Both the position numbers and the translations under genes were made by a program. Below the pieces are notes generated by a model. That model had not been told where the DNA came from. It did not search any database and saw only the letters and a program-made list of their open reading frames with translations. Below are positions 1-6,814 of a DNA stretch of 16,934 nucleotides, piece by piece. Position 1 is the stretch's first letter; each line of letters opens with the position of its first letter. The stretch is from Prevotellaceae bacterium (GTDB taxonomy: Bacteria > Bacteroidota > Bacteroidia > Bacteroidales > UBA932), in the NCBI GenBank assembly GCA_031267155.1, contig JAIRZR010000302.1, forward strand, positions 1 to 16,934, read 5' to 3'.

Positions 1-686
1 GTTATATCTTGTTTATTTCGCATACCTAAACTTCCGGACACTATCGGAAAACTTCCGCTTTTCAGGAATAATATCCATTTCCAATCGACAGGATTGCCTA
101 TGCCCACACTTGGAGTATAAAAGAATATTTTTACTTTTTGACTTGGATTTGAAGCTAAATATTTCCTTGCTTTTATTACATTTTGCACGGACGACCAAAC
201 AGGATTATATTCATCATCCAGTGTTGTGCCTTCAAAAAACACATGTTCAAAACCGTTTTCAGGAAAAATATAACTATTCACAAGAGTTCTGACAAAGTGT
301 TCTGCGGGTAATATATTTTCGGGATACTCAATTGTTCCGCATCCCATCCATATAATAGTCCCGGAAAACAGCATTTCGTTTATTTCCGAATAGAAAAGTT
401 TGATTCCGCCAAAATCTCCGGGAGCATCATAGTCCCAGGTAACAGTAAATGCATCCGATTTTTCACTGAAACTTAACTCCGTACCTCCTTCAAAATTATT
501 GGTAGTATAATCAACAATCAACATTAGAATGTCGCCCTCAACCGAAGCGCCGTCTTCCGGGGATTCTTTTTTTCCACACGACGCCAAGGCAATCAACAAC
601 ACCAGTCCTGTCATGATTATCGCTGTCCCCAAGTCTCTCCCGCCTATCGGGGAGAGACTGCATATTTCAATATTGCTTCGATGCAT
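1..686 (-). CDS. Unknown lipoprotein downstream of SusD (partial, C-terminus beyond the left edge)
   Basis: The frame stays open from position 686 to the window edge, about 228 codons, so the gene is cut by the boundary rather than broken. Two ATG starts are possible. From 686 the protein has a charged n-region (R3, R17, D18), a hydrophobic stretch at 19-35 and a lipobox ending in Ser36-Cys37. From 614 only MTGLVLLIALASC remains, with no positive charge, so I prefer 686. The mature part begins CGKKESPEDG and shows alternating beta-like segments such as DAFTVTWDYDAPGDFGG and IIWMGCGTIEYPEN. I do not recognise a family. It follows susD by about 30 bases on the same strand, where surface ligand-binding lipoproteins (SusE/SusF-like) are often found, so a surface binding role is an inference from position only. 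By eye it is more AT-rich than susC/susD. Confidence 0.72.
   Translation of the reverse strand, partial: MHRSNIEICSLSPIGGRDLGTAIIMTGLVLLIALASCGKKESPEDGASVEGDILMLIVDYTTNNFEGGTELSFSEKSDAFTVTWDYDAPGDFGGIKLFYSEINEMLFSGTIIWMGCGTIEYPENILPAEHFVRTLVNSYIFPENGFEHVFFEGTTLDDEYNPVWSSVQNVIKARKYLASNPSQKVKIFFYTPSVGIGNPVDWKWILFLKSGSFPIVSGSLGMRNKQDI
632..659. repeat. 10-bp inverted repeat at the start of the edge lipoprotein
   Basis: AGTCTCTCCC (632-641) pairs perfectly with GGGAGAGACT (650-659) around an 8-base loop. It lies between the two candidate starts of the leftmost gene, so it is either in the coding part of the signal peptide (residues about 10-19, SLSPIGGRDL) or in the leader if translation starts at 614. 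It could be an intergenic hairpin after susD or a dispersed palindromic repeat. There is no T-run to support a terminator. Confidence 0.65.
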
Positions 687-690
687 TACT

Positions 691-718
691 CTTAACTCTT
701 AACTCTCAGTTCTTAACT
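691..718. repeat. Seven-base-period tract at the susD stop
   Basis: Four consecutive heptamers, CTTAACT, CTTAACT, CTCAGTT, CTTAACT, occupy 691-718. The last base is the first base of the susD stop codon (TGA on the minus strand, 718-720). The tract fills the short gap between susD and the next lipoprotein gene. Similar seven-base tracts occur at the susC stop and at the stop of the gene ending at 10743. Confidence 0.75.
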
Positions 719-2565
719 CACTCGAATCCCGCGTATGGGTTAGCTCCCGTTTTCGCTTCGTCTGCGCCGTCCCATCCCCAGTTTTGCCAGAGGCCGTCGG
801 GGTTGATGTTTCGCTGCGACTGCGGTATCGGGAAACGGTAGTGTTTCAGGCTGACAGCCGCCTTGTCCTTAGTTTCGCTTATGGTGAATGTCTCGTTTCC
901 GTCGGCGTCCAGCACCGGTTTTCCGTCCTCGTCCAGAGTCAGAACCACCTTCTGGTTAATGACCGGCTTGACCGTCTTCACAAGGATACGCCAGCGCACC
1001 AGATCGAACCACCGCTGCTGTTCGTACACAAATTCAAGGAAACGTTCGCTGCGCACCGTGTCGCGGAACGCCTCGTACGACAGTCCTGCGGGAATATCGT
1101 CCACCGAGACCGCGTTCAGGGGATGCCTGAAAGCCCGCCGGCGCACCTGATTGATTGCTTCGTACGCTTCGGCGGTCGGGCCCTGGTTGAGTTCGTTCAG
1201 GGCTTCGGCCTTGATGAGCAGCACATCCGCATAGCGCAGTATTGTGCGGTCGATGCTGCGCGTAAGATTGGTCGTCAGGATGTTGATCGTGTCGATATAC
1301 TTGCGGAAGCGGGGAAAGCGGAACTCAAAATACCCGTTCGTATCGGGATTGTACAGGCTTTTGGCATAGCTGCCCCTTTTACGCTGGTCGCGCTCGTCGA
1401 ATCTGTCGTAGAACGACGTGTTCGACAGAATCAGGTGAGGCGTCGCCTGGCTGAAACTCGTGGCAAAGGAGCAGTGGGCAAGATGATTTCCGCCGTCTCC
1501 CTGCGAGGACTGCGAAACGATGTGATGCGCCGAGAAAATGCTTTCTTTGCCGTCGCGTTTGCCTGTATTCCAGTTGTCGAGGAACTCCGTTTCGAGTTCA
1601 TATCCCCCTACCCTGCCGGCTGCGGCGACGGATTTTGTCAGCCGGTCAGCGGTTGCGGCGGCGTTTCCGGCTGGCGAGGTCTGCGCCCACACTAAATAGA
1701 CCTTTGCCAGCAGCGCCCATGCGGCGCCGTTTGTCACGCGTCCCTTATCCCCGCCCCCGTACGATTCGGGCAGGACGCCGGAAGCCGAAGCATCCGTCAA
1801 ATCCTGCACAATCTGCGTATAAACATCGTCAATCGGCGCGCGCGTTACGTCCGTATCGCCTTCAGCGTTAAGCGCCAGCGGCACTTCGCCGAAAAGCTGT
1901 ACAAGGTAGAAATAGTACAGCGCACGGAGGAATTTGGCTTCGCCGACAAGCCGCGCCTTTACCGTATCGCCAATATCGGCTCTGGAAACCCTGTCGATTG
2001 CCAGATTTGCAGCAGTTACGCCCGTGAAAAGCGTTGACCATCCCGACGCTACGTTTCCGTTTTGCGGATCATGCTCAAACGTGCCTATGGAGGCGCCCGA
2101 ACCGGAAGTTACATTTTCGCCGCACTGCGTGGCGTCAGCCGGCAATTCGGCAAGGTACGAAGAGTTGGAACTGAAATCGGAATTTGGAATATACACGCCG
2201 TTAACGGCGGCTATTGCATCGTTTTCCGTCAGCGGGAAAGTGTCTTCCGTAAGAACGCTCTCCGGTATCAGCGCCAGATCGTTGCACGAAACAAAAAACA
2301 GTACAGACAGCAGTATCAATTTTGAATTTTGAATTTTGAATTTTGAATTGCCTGCCGGCGAACTGCCTGTCGGCGGTATCAGCGAAGACAGTCCTGCGAT
2401 GAATTTTGGATTTTGAATATTGAATCCTGAATTACCTGCCGGCGATATCAGCGCGGACAGCCCTGCAAGGAATTTTGAATTTTGAATTCTGAATTTTGAA
2501 TTGCCTGCCGGCGGTATTATCAGTCCCAGCAGTCTTATAAAAATGTATTTTATCTTTTTCATCAT
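718..2565 (-). CDS. SusD/RagB-family outer-membrane lipoprotein with a repeat-expanded signal region
   Basis: SusD-family proteins are surface lipoproteins that cap the SusC channel and bind the ligand. The mature part starts at Cys94 (LFFVSC, then NDLALIPESVLTEDTF), followed by the usual 'da.aavNGvY' segment, helical TPR-like stretches in the middle and the family C-terminal end near NPYAGFE. From Cys94 the protein is about 522 residues, normal for the family. The oddity is the leader: 94 residues before and including the Cys instead of about 20. MMKKIKYIFIRLLGLI looks like the original n-region and ILLSVLFFVSC like the original h-region and lipobox. Between them lie about 65 residues of tandem units of the type PAGNSKFxIQNSKFLAGLSALI. 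Start at 2565 (ATGATG). It lies 57 bases after susC on the same strand, so co-transcription is expected. Substrate unknown. Confidence 0.93.
   Translation of the reverse strand: MMKKIKYIFIRLLGLIIPPAGNSKFRIQNSKFLAGLSALISPAGNSGFNIQNPKFIAGLSSLIPPTGSSPAGNSKFKIQNSKLILLSVLFFVSCNDLALIPESVLTEDTFPLTENDAIAAVNGVYIPNSDFSSNSSYLAELPADATQCGENVTSGSGASIGTFEHDPQNGNVASGWSTLFTGVTAANLAIDRVSRADIGDTVKARLVGEAKFLRALYYFYLVQLFGEVPLALNAEGDTDVTRAPIDDVYTQIVQDLTDASASGVLPESYGGGDKGRVTNGAAWALLAKVYLVWAQTSPAGNAAATADRLTKSVAAAGRVGGYELETEFLDNWNTGKRDGKESIFSAHHIVSQSSQGDGGNHLAHCSFATSFSQATPHLILSNTSFYDRFDERDQRKRGSYAKSLYNPDTNGYFEFRFPRFRKYIDTINILTTNLTRSIDRTILRYADVLLIKAEALNELNQGPTAEAYEAINQVRRRAFRHPLNAVSVDDIPAGLSYEAFRDTVRSERFLEFVYEQQRWFDLVRWRILVKTVKPVINQKVVLTLDEDGKPVLDADGNETFTISETKDKAAVSLKHYRFPIPQSQRNINPDGLWQNWGWDGADEAKTGANPYAGFE
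2317..2530. repeat. Tandem repeat array inside the susD signal-peptide coding region
   Basis: Three units lie at 2317-2400 (84 bp), 2401-2469 (69 bp) and 2470 to about 2530. Each has a run of seven-base repeats (AATTTTG on the plus strand) followed by a CCTGCCGGCG box and a segment resembling ATCAGCGCGGACAGCCCTGC. The complete unit lengths are multiples of three, so the susD frame is kept. The first unit also contains a second, diverged CTGCCTGTCGGCGG box. The heptamer run at 2318-2349 is perfect over 32 bases (about 4.6 copies); the other two are imperfect. The heptamer has no stop codon in any frame on the coding strand. Confidence 0.88.
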
Positions 2566-2608
2566 CTTATCATTTTATCTTGTTTGAATTATAAATCATT
2601 ATTAACTG

Positions 2609-2629
2609 TTAATTATTAATTATTAATTG
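2609..2629. repeat. Seven-base-period tract over the susC stop
   Basis: TTAATTA, TTAATTA, TTAATTG run from 2609 to 2629. The susC stop codon (2623-2625, TAA on the minus strand) is part of the third unit. The tract fills about a quarter of the 57-base gap between susC and susD. No promoter or terminator is evident in this gap. Confidence 0.75.
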
Positions 2630-5600
2630 AACGAGAGGTTTATTCCGAAGGTGAAAATCCTTGCCTGCGGATATGCGCCCAGGTCGATGCCCTGATAAAG
2701 CCCGTTCGTTTCGTCGCCGCCGTAATATGAGGCTTCGGGGTCGTATCCGCTGTACTTCGTGAAGGTAATCAGATTCTGCGCCGAGGCAAAGACCCTCAGC
2801 TTGAAGAGCGCCGCTTTTGCCCTTATCGGGAATGTGTATCCGAGCGTGATGTTCTTCAGGCGCAGATACGAAGCGTCCTCAATGTAACGGCTGTCCACGT
2901 TCAGGTTGGGCGTTGCGATTGCCCGCGGGACGGTGTTCGATGGGTTCGTCGGCGTCCAGCGGTCGCGCAGCGTTCCGGCGGCATTGTAGTATATCGAAGT
3001 TGCCTCGAGCGCGTGATGGAACGCATTGTAGAGCCTGTTGCCGTAGCTTCCCTGGAAGGTGAAAAACAGGTCGAAGTTCGAATAATTCAGCGTACTCGAA
3101 AAGCCGTATGTGAACTTCGGCTGCGCATTGCCCAGCACAACCTTGTCGGAAGTGCTGATTGCGCCGTCCCCGTTCTGATCGACGAATTTCGGGTCGCCTG
3201 CCTGCACATTGCCGGCAAACCATGAGGGTTGCGGTACCTTCGACAGGTCGTCGCCCGTCTGTACCACCCCGTCGAAGACGTATCCATAGAACGATCCCAG
3301 CGGCTCGCCTTCCTTCACAATCAGGGGATCGACGCCCTCAAGCGTGGTCAGTCCGTCATCGCTGTCGAACAGCGGGAAGAAATATCCCTGTCCGCCAAGA
3401 CTTTTTATCCTGTTGATGTTGCGGGCAAAATTGATTGCTGCCGTCCAGCTGAAATTCTTCCTGTCGATAATATCGGCGTTCAAACCGAGTTCTATCCCCC
3501 TGTTGGTAACGCTTCCGACATTTTTCAGCGCCGAAGAGAATCCGCTCGTGATTTCCAGCGGTATGTCCACCAGCAAGTCCGAAGTCTTTTTATAGTAAAC
3601 ATCCGCAGTCAGCGCCAGCCTGTCCTTCCACAGTCCGATGTCGAGGCCTGCATTGTAGCTGACGGTTGTTTCCCATTTCAGGTCGGCGTTTTCGCGGTTG
3701 TTCCTCAGATAGGCGGTCGCCAGCTTCCCTCCGAACGAATAGTTGCGCGCGGCGTAGGTTGCATCGTACTTGTAATCGCCGATTTCCTGATTGCCGACGG
3801 TTCCGGCGCTTGCCCGCAGTTTAAGCGCCGAAACAGGGCTTTCTTTGTTGAAAAACTCTTCGCTGTTGATGTTCCACGACAGTCCCAGCGAAGGGAAATA
3901 TCCCCAGCGGTGGTTTTCCGAAAACCGCGAGGAGCCGTCGGCACGGAAGGTCGCCGTGAGGTTATACCGTCCGAACAGCGAATAATTGAGCCTTCCGAGC
4001 CAGGAGTTCAGCACCGATTCGGAGCTTCCCGACGATGGCGATACCAGTCCCGAACCGCCCGCCAGATTGTGGTATGCCAGCAGTTCGTTGGCATAGTCGG
4101 TCGATGCCGCGGTAACAAATTCGACGTATGTTTTCTGCGTCGTGTATCCGGCAAGTATGTCGATGTAGTTAGCCCTGTTGAGCTGCTTGCTGTAGTTGAG
4201 CGTAAACTCCGACTGCCACGAGTTGTAACGCTTGTTGCCGACAGCGCCGTAACCGTTTACCACAAGCCCGATTGCCGAAGTCGAAGGGGCATAATAGTTC
4301 TGGACGGTGTTGCTGATGTTTGTTCCGGCATTCAGTTTCGCAGTCAGGCTCGGGAGAATGGCGTAGGTAGCTACGAAATTGCCGATAGCGCTGGTGTTTT
4401 TCGACAGCGATACGGTATTCAGCAGGTCGGAAACCGGATTTACCTTATGGTCACCCAGCTTGAAATCGCCTTCGGAATGTGGATTGGAGTAGTTGTAAGA
4501 GCCGTCGCCATTATATACAGGTACAACCGGCGGAATGCGCAGCGCGTAGTTGAACGGGTCGGAAATGCTTCCGTTGGAATACAGGCTGTTCAGATTGCTC
4601 AGTGTATTCTGTTCCGACTCGCTGATGGAAAAATTGACGGCAACGTTCAGTTTCCTGTGCAGATCCCTTTCGAGATTGATGCGTCCGCTGTATCTGTCGA
4701 ATCCGGTGTTGCGGATAATTCCGTCCTGCGCGGTGTAGTTTCCCGAAATGAAGAAGCGTGTTTTCTCGTCGCCTCCGCCGAATGTAAGCTGGTGGTTTTG
4801 CGTCAAAGCTGTTCGCAGTACGGCGTCCTTCCAGTCGTAATTCAGTCTTGGCCCGCTGTACGGGTCTTCGCCCTTGATTGACTGGATGTCGTTGTACAGC
4901 GAAATCCATTCGTCGGCGTTGAGCAGATCCACGTCTTTGCTTATCTGCTGCCATCCCGCCGCGCCCCGGTATTCGATGTGCGTCGAGCCTCGCTTGCCCT
5001 TTTTCGTCGTTACGACGATTACTCCGTTAGCGCCTCTCGATCCGTAGATTGCCGTTGCCGAGACGTCCTTCAGCACCTCTATCGATTCGATGTCTCCGGC
5101 GTTGATTCCGGCAAGGGGATTGAGTCCGCCGTTGATTGCGCCGATTCCGGTTCGGGTTGCGCTGTTGTCGTTGTAGATGATAAGCCCGTCAATGACATAC
5201 AGCGGCTCGTTTCCTCCTGTGATGGAGTTTCCGCCTCTGATCCGCACGGTCGATGTTGCTCCGGGCTGTCCGGAACTTTGCGTAACGTTCAGCCCCGCGA
5301 CGGCCCCTCCCAGCGACTGGTCGAAGGATGTCGCGACCTGCGAAAGCGTGCGTTCCTGAATTGTCGAAACGGCTCCGGTGAGTTCCTTCCGCCTCTGCGA
5401 ACCGTAGCCCACAACGACTATGCTGTTCAACAAATTGACGTCTTCCTGCAAAAAGACGGTAAGCGGCTCGGCGTATTCATACACGTCGAGAAGTACCGTT
5501 CTGTAGCCGGTATAGCTTACCGATACCGCTGCCGGAAGCGACGCCGCGGACAGGGTGAATTTCCCTTCCGCATCCACAACGGCGCCTGTCTTCTCGTTCG

Positions 5601-5760
5601 TGAGAAAAACATTCGCCCCCACAACGGGACTGTTGCTCTGCCCGTCATATACATACCCGCTGATTTCGATGTTCTGTGAAAACACGTGTGCCGAAACTGC
5701 GGAAAAGAGTGCGACGCAAAAAAGTGCGCGCAGTTTTAAAAAAAGTATTACCTTTGTCAT
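2623..5760 (-). CDS. SusC/RagA-family TonB-dependent outer-membrane transporter
   Basis: This is the outer-membrane channel of a SusCD pair, moving oligosaccharides or peptides into the periplasm with TonB energy. At 1045 residues it has normal family length. Order of parts: signal peptide at about 1-29 (cleavage near VFSQN), a CarboxypepD_reg-like beta-sandwich at about 31-106 (ISGYVYDG, VVGANV, VSYTGY), the TonB-box-like SIVVVGYG at 113-120, the plug with PLYVIDG at 186-192 and the hallmark ESIEVLKDVSATAIYGSRGA at about 225-244, then a large beta-barrel ending in FTFGINLSFN with the terminal aromatic residue typical of outer-membrane barrels. The ATG at 5760 directly precedes a good signal peptide. 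susD follows by 57 bases. No anti-sigma-interacting N-terminal extension (STN domain) is seen, so control through a FecR/ECF pair is not indicated by this protein. Ligand unknown. Confidence 0.96.
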   Translation of the reverse strand: MTKVILFLKLRALFCVALFSAVSAHVFSQNIEISGYVYDGQSNSPVVGANVFLTNEKTGAVVDAEGKFTLSAASLPAAVSVSYTGYRTVLLDVYEYAEPLTVFLQEDVNLLNSIVVVGYGSQRRKELTGAVSTIQERTLSQVATSFDQSLGGAVAGLNVTQSSGQPGATSTVRIRGGNSITGGNEPLYVIDGLIIYNDNSATRTGIGAINGGLNPLAGINAGDIESIEVLKDVSATAIYGSRGANGVIVVTTKKGKRGSTHIEYRGAAGWQQISKDVDLLNADEWISLYNDIQSIKGEDPYSGPRLNYDWKDAVLRTALTQNHQLTFGGGDEKTRFFISGNYTAQDGIIRNTGFDRYSGRINLERDLHRKLNVAVNFSISESEQNTLSNLNSLYSNGSISDPFNYALRIPPVVPVYNGDGSYNYSNPHSEGDFKLGDHKVNPVSDLLNTVSLSKNTSAIGNFVATYAILPSLTAKLNAGTNISNTVQNYYAPSTSAIGLVVNGYGAVGNKRYNSWQSEFTLNYSKQLNRANYIDILAGYTTQKTYVEFVTAASTDYANELLAYHNLAGGSGLVSPSSGSSESVLNSWLGRLNYSLFGRYNLTATFRADGSSRFSENHRWGYFPSLGLSWNINSEEFFNKESPVSALKLRASAGTVGNQEIGDYKYDATYAARNYSFGGKLATAYLRNNRENADLKWETTVSYNAGLDIGLWKDRLALTADVYYKKTSDLLVDIPLEITSGFSSALKNVGSVTNRGIELGLNADIIDRKNFSWTAAINFARNINRIKSLGGQGYFFPLFDSDDGLTTLEGVDPLIVKEGEPLGSFYGYVFDGVVQTGDDLSKVPQPSWFAGNVQAGDPKFVDQNGDGAISTSDKVVLGNAQPKFTYGFSSTLNYSNFDLFFTFQGSYGNRLYNAFHHALEATSIYYNAAGTLRDRWTPTNPSNTVPRAIATPNLNVDSRYIEDASYLRLKNITLGYTFPIRAKAALFKLRVFASAQNLITFTKYSGYDPEASYYGGDETNGLYQGIDLGAYPQARIFTFGINLSFN

Positions 5761-5783
5761 GCTTTTAAAATTTTTTTTCTAGT

Positions 5784-5828
5784 AAGTGTCCTCAAATATA
5801 TGACTGTCCTTGTCAGAAGAGGACACTT
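5784..5828. promoter_or_regulatory. 10-bp inverted repeat in the susC upstream region (possible operator)
   Basis: AAGTGTCCTC (5784-5793) pairs perfectly with GAGGACACTT (5819-5828). The 25-base spacer contains a smaller TGAC/GTCA stem (5801-5804 with 5812-5815). On the minus strand the arms bracket the candidate -7 box at 5793-5800, which fits an operator. Read on the plus strand the right arm runs into TTTTTTA, which looks like an intrinsic terminator facing away from susC. The sequence alone does not decide between these. Confidence 0.5.
5793..5800 (-). promoter_or_regulatory. Candidate susC-proximal -7 element (TATATTTG)
   Basis: On the minus strand TATATTTG matches the Bacteroidetes -7 consensus TAnnTTTG. 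It would give a leader of roughly 25-30 bases before the susC ATG at 5760. No clear TTTG lies at the expected -33 position, where the left half of the inverted repeat sits instead. That leaves room for activator-dependent initiation. Confidence 0.4.
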
Positions 5829-6142
5829 TTTTATTTATACTATGTTTATTATTAATTTAACTAATTATCTGCCGTTTGCGCGCAGTCGCCGATGTGCGGG
5901 CTACGGCAATACCCGCCATGCGTGCCACTTCCCTGAAGTGACTTACCGCGCAAAAAATAAAAATAAAGAGGGATTTTTTAGCGCATGCAGACGCAGCGCA
6001 TTCGCATTCGCATGGATAGAGAGGTTAAGGTTGTATGTGAAAAGATAATGCTGGAATGTTCAGCGCCATCCCGTAAGCCGCGTCCCCGACGCTTTTTCTC
6101 TATGTCAATTCTACTAATCATAATCTATACCATTTCAGAACG
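5829..6142 (-). other. Gene-free stretch with hairpins, possible long susC leader
   Basis: No credible gene is seen. If transcription starts at the upstream promoter (6143-6173), this would be a leader of about 375 bases. Perfect short hairpins are GCGTC-CCC-GACGC (6080-6092), CACTTC-CCT-GAAGTG (5926-5940) and GCGGG/CCCGC (5896-5900 with 5912-5916). The last two lie close together, followed by an AT-rich spacer, then the inverted repeat next to the susC start. I could not match it to a known riboswitch class; the cobalamin riboswitch core was looked for and not found. Confidence 0.35.
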
Positions 6143-6173
6143 CAAAGGTAAAGGCGAAAATATAATCGCACAA
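6143..6173 (-). promoter_or_regulatory. Candidate promoter pointing toward susC
   Basis: On the minus strand TTG (6171-6173), 20 bases, then TACCTTTG (6143-6150). This fits the Bacteroidetes -33/-7 pattern (TTTG, 19-21 bases, TAnnTTTG) better than the susC-proximal box. The next gene in its direction is susC, with its ATG about 375 bases downstream, so it would make a long leader or a separate small RNA. Confidence 0.5.
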
Positions 6174-6814
6174 TACCATGTTTGTGGTATTTTGAGGATG
6201 GAGGAGGTTTTAAAGACGCGCGAGTAAAGTCCCGTAATTCGCAAGTGGGTAAAAATTAAGGGGATAATGTACTTGATTGGAATTATGAATTATACTGTGC
6301 GCGGGCTAAAATTGTGATATAAAATGTAGAGATGCTTCGTGTCTTTTGACGCCGCAGGCGTCCAATTTTGATAACTCCGTGCAAGCAAAGCGCAGCCCGG
6401 GGTAAACCGTCCAAGTTCCGTCAGAACTCCGAAGGAGTTCAATTCCCTGCGAGTTTAATGGGAAGAAACTGTTCAAACTTGCGCTTGATTCAAGTCCTTA
6501 CGGAGTTGTGGAGAGATGTATGCTGTACCTCGAACTGCGCTGCGCTTGTTCGGGGTTATCCATATTTGACGCCTTACGGCGTCAGTCTGCAATGCGCAAA
6601 ACTGCCCCGCATGTGGTATATATTGCGATACATCGCGAAATCGCCCGTAGGGTGGGGTGTCAAAAATCCGGTTATTGTTTCAAAAAATATTCGTTCAATT
6701 TTTTCCGAAGCATGATAGTCCGAAGGTCTTTATTTTCATAACCGCAGGTCGCGACCTGCGGAAAACGGCCACCTTCCGACCACTGCCTGCAAGGCAGAAC
6801 TTTATTTTAAGTCT
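6174..6814. repeat. Palindrome-rich intergenic stretch without a credible gene
   Basis: Several perfect short palindromes lie in a row: GACGCC-GCA-GGCGTC (6348-6362), GAACTCC-GAA-GGAGTTC (6424-6440), GACGCC-TTAC-GGCGTC (6568-6583), a 20-base perfect palindrome with core GGTCGCGACC (6742-6761) and CTGCC-TGCAA-GGCAG (6783-6797). The first and third share TTGACGCC and a reverse-complementary GGCGTC. Open frames here (for example 6368-6715 on the plus strand) have no start context, domain or composition of a real protein. The last two hairpins lie just after the gene ending at 6815 and could help end its transcript, but no T-run follows them. Confidence 0.6.

Noticed and set aside
13..198. 61-codon minus-strand frame at the left edge
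   Set aside because: It lies in another frame of the edge lipoprotein gene, which is open through the whole region and has a lipobox.
784..1695. 303-codon open frame on the plus strand
   Set aside because: It is antisense to susD, which has clear family features. The frame is open because of the G/C-rich codon pattern of susD, and its translation shows no domain.
3229..4881. 550-codon open frame on the plus strand
   Set aside because: Antisense shadow of susC. The translation is Arg/Val-rich without motifs, and it lies entirely within a well-supported gene.
5784..5828. Intrinsic terminator of a plus-strand gene
   Set aside because: The hairpin plus T-run fits in form, but there is no plus-strand gene to its left. 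I kept it as a possible operator with the alternative noted.
5829..6142. Known riboswitch (cobalamin type) ahead of susC
   Set aside because: The region has hairpins, but I could not find the conserved cobalamin core or a B12-box-like GCCACTG in the right orientation and context.
6368..6715. 115-codon plus-strand frame in the gap before the thioredoxin gene
   Set aside because: It crosses several palindromic repeats, has no promoter match and no recognisable domain; it is most likely repeat read as protein.
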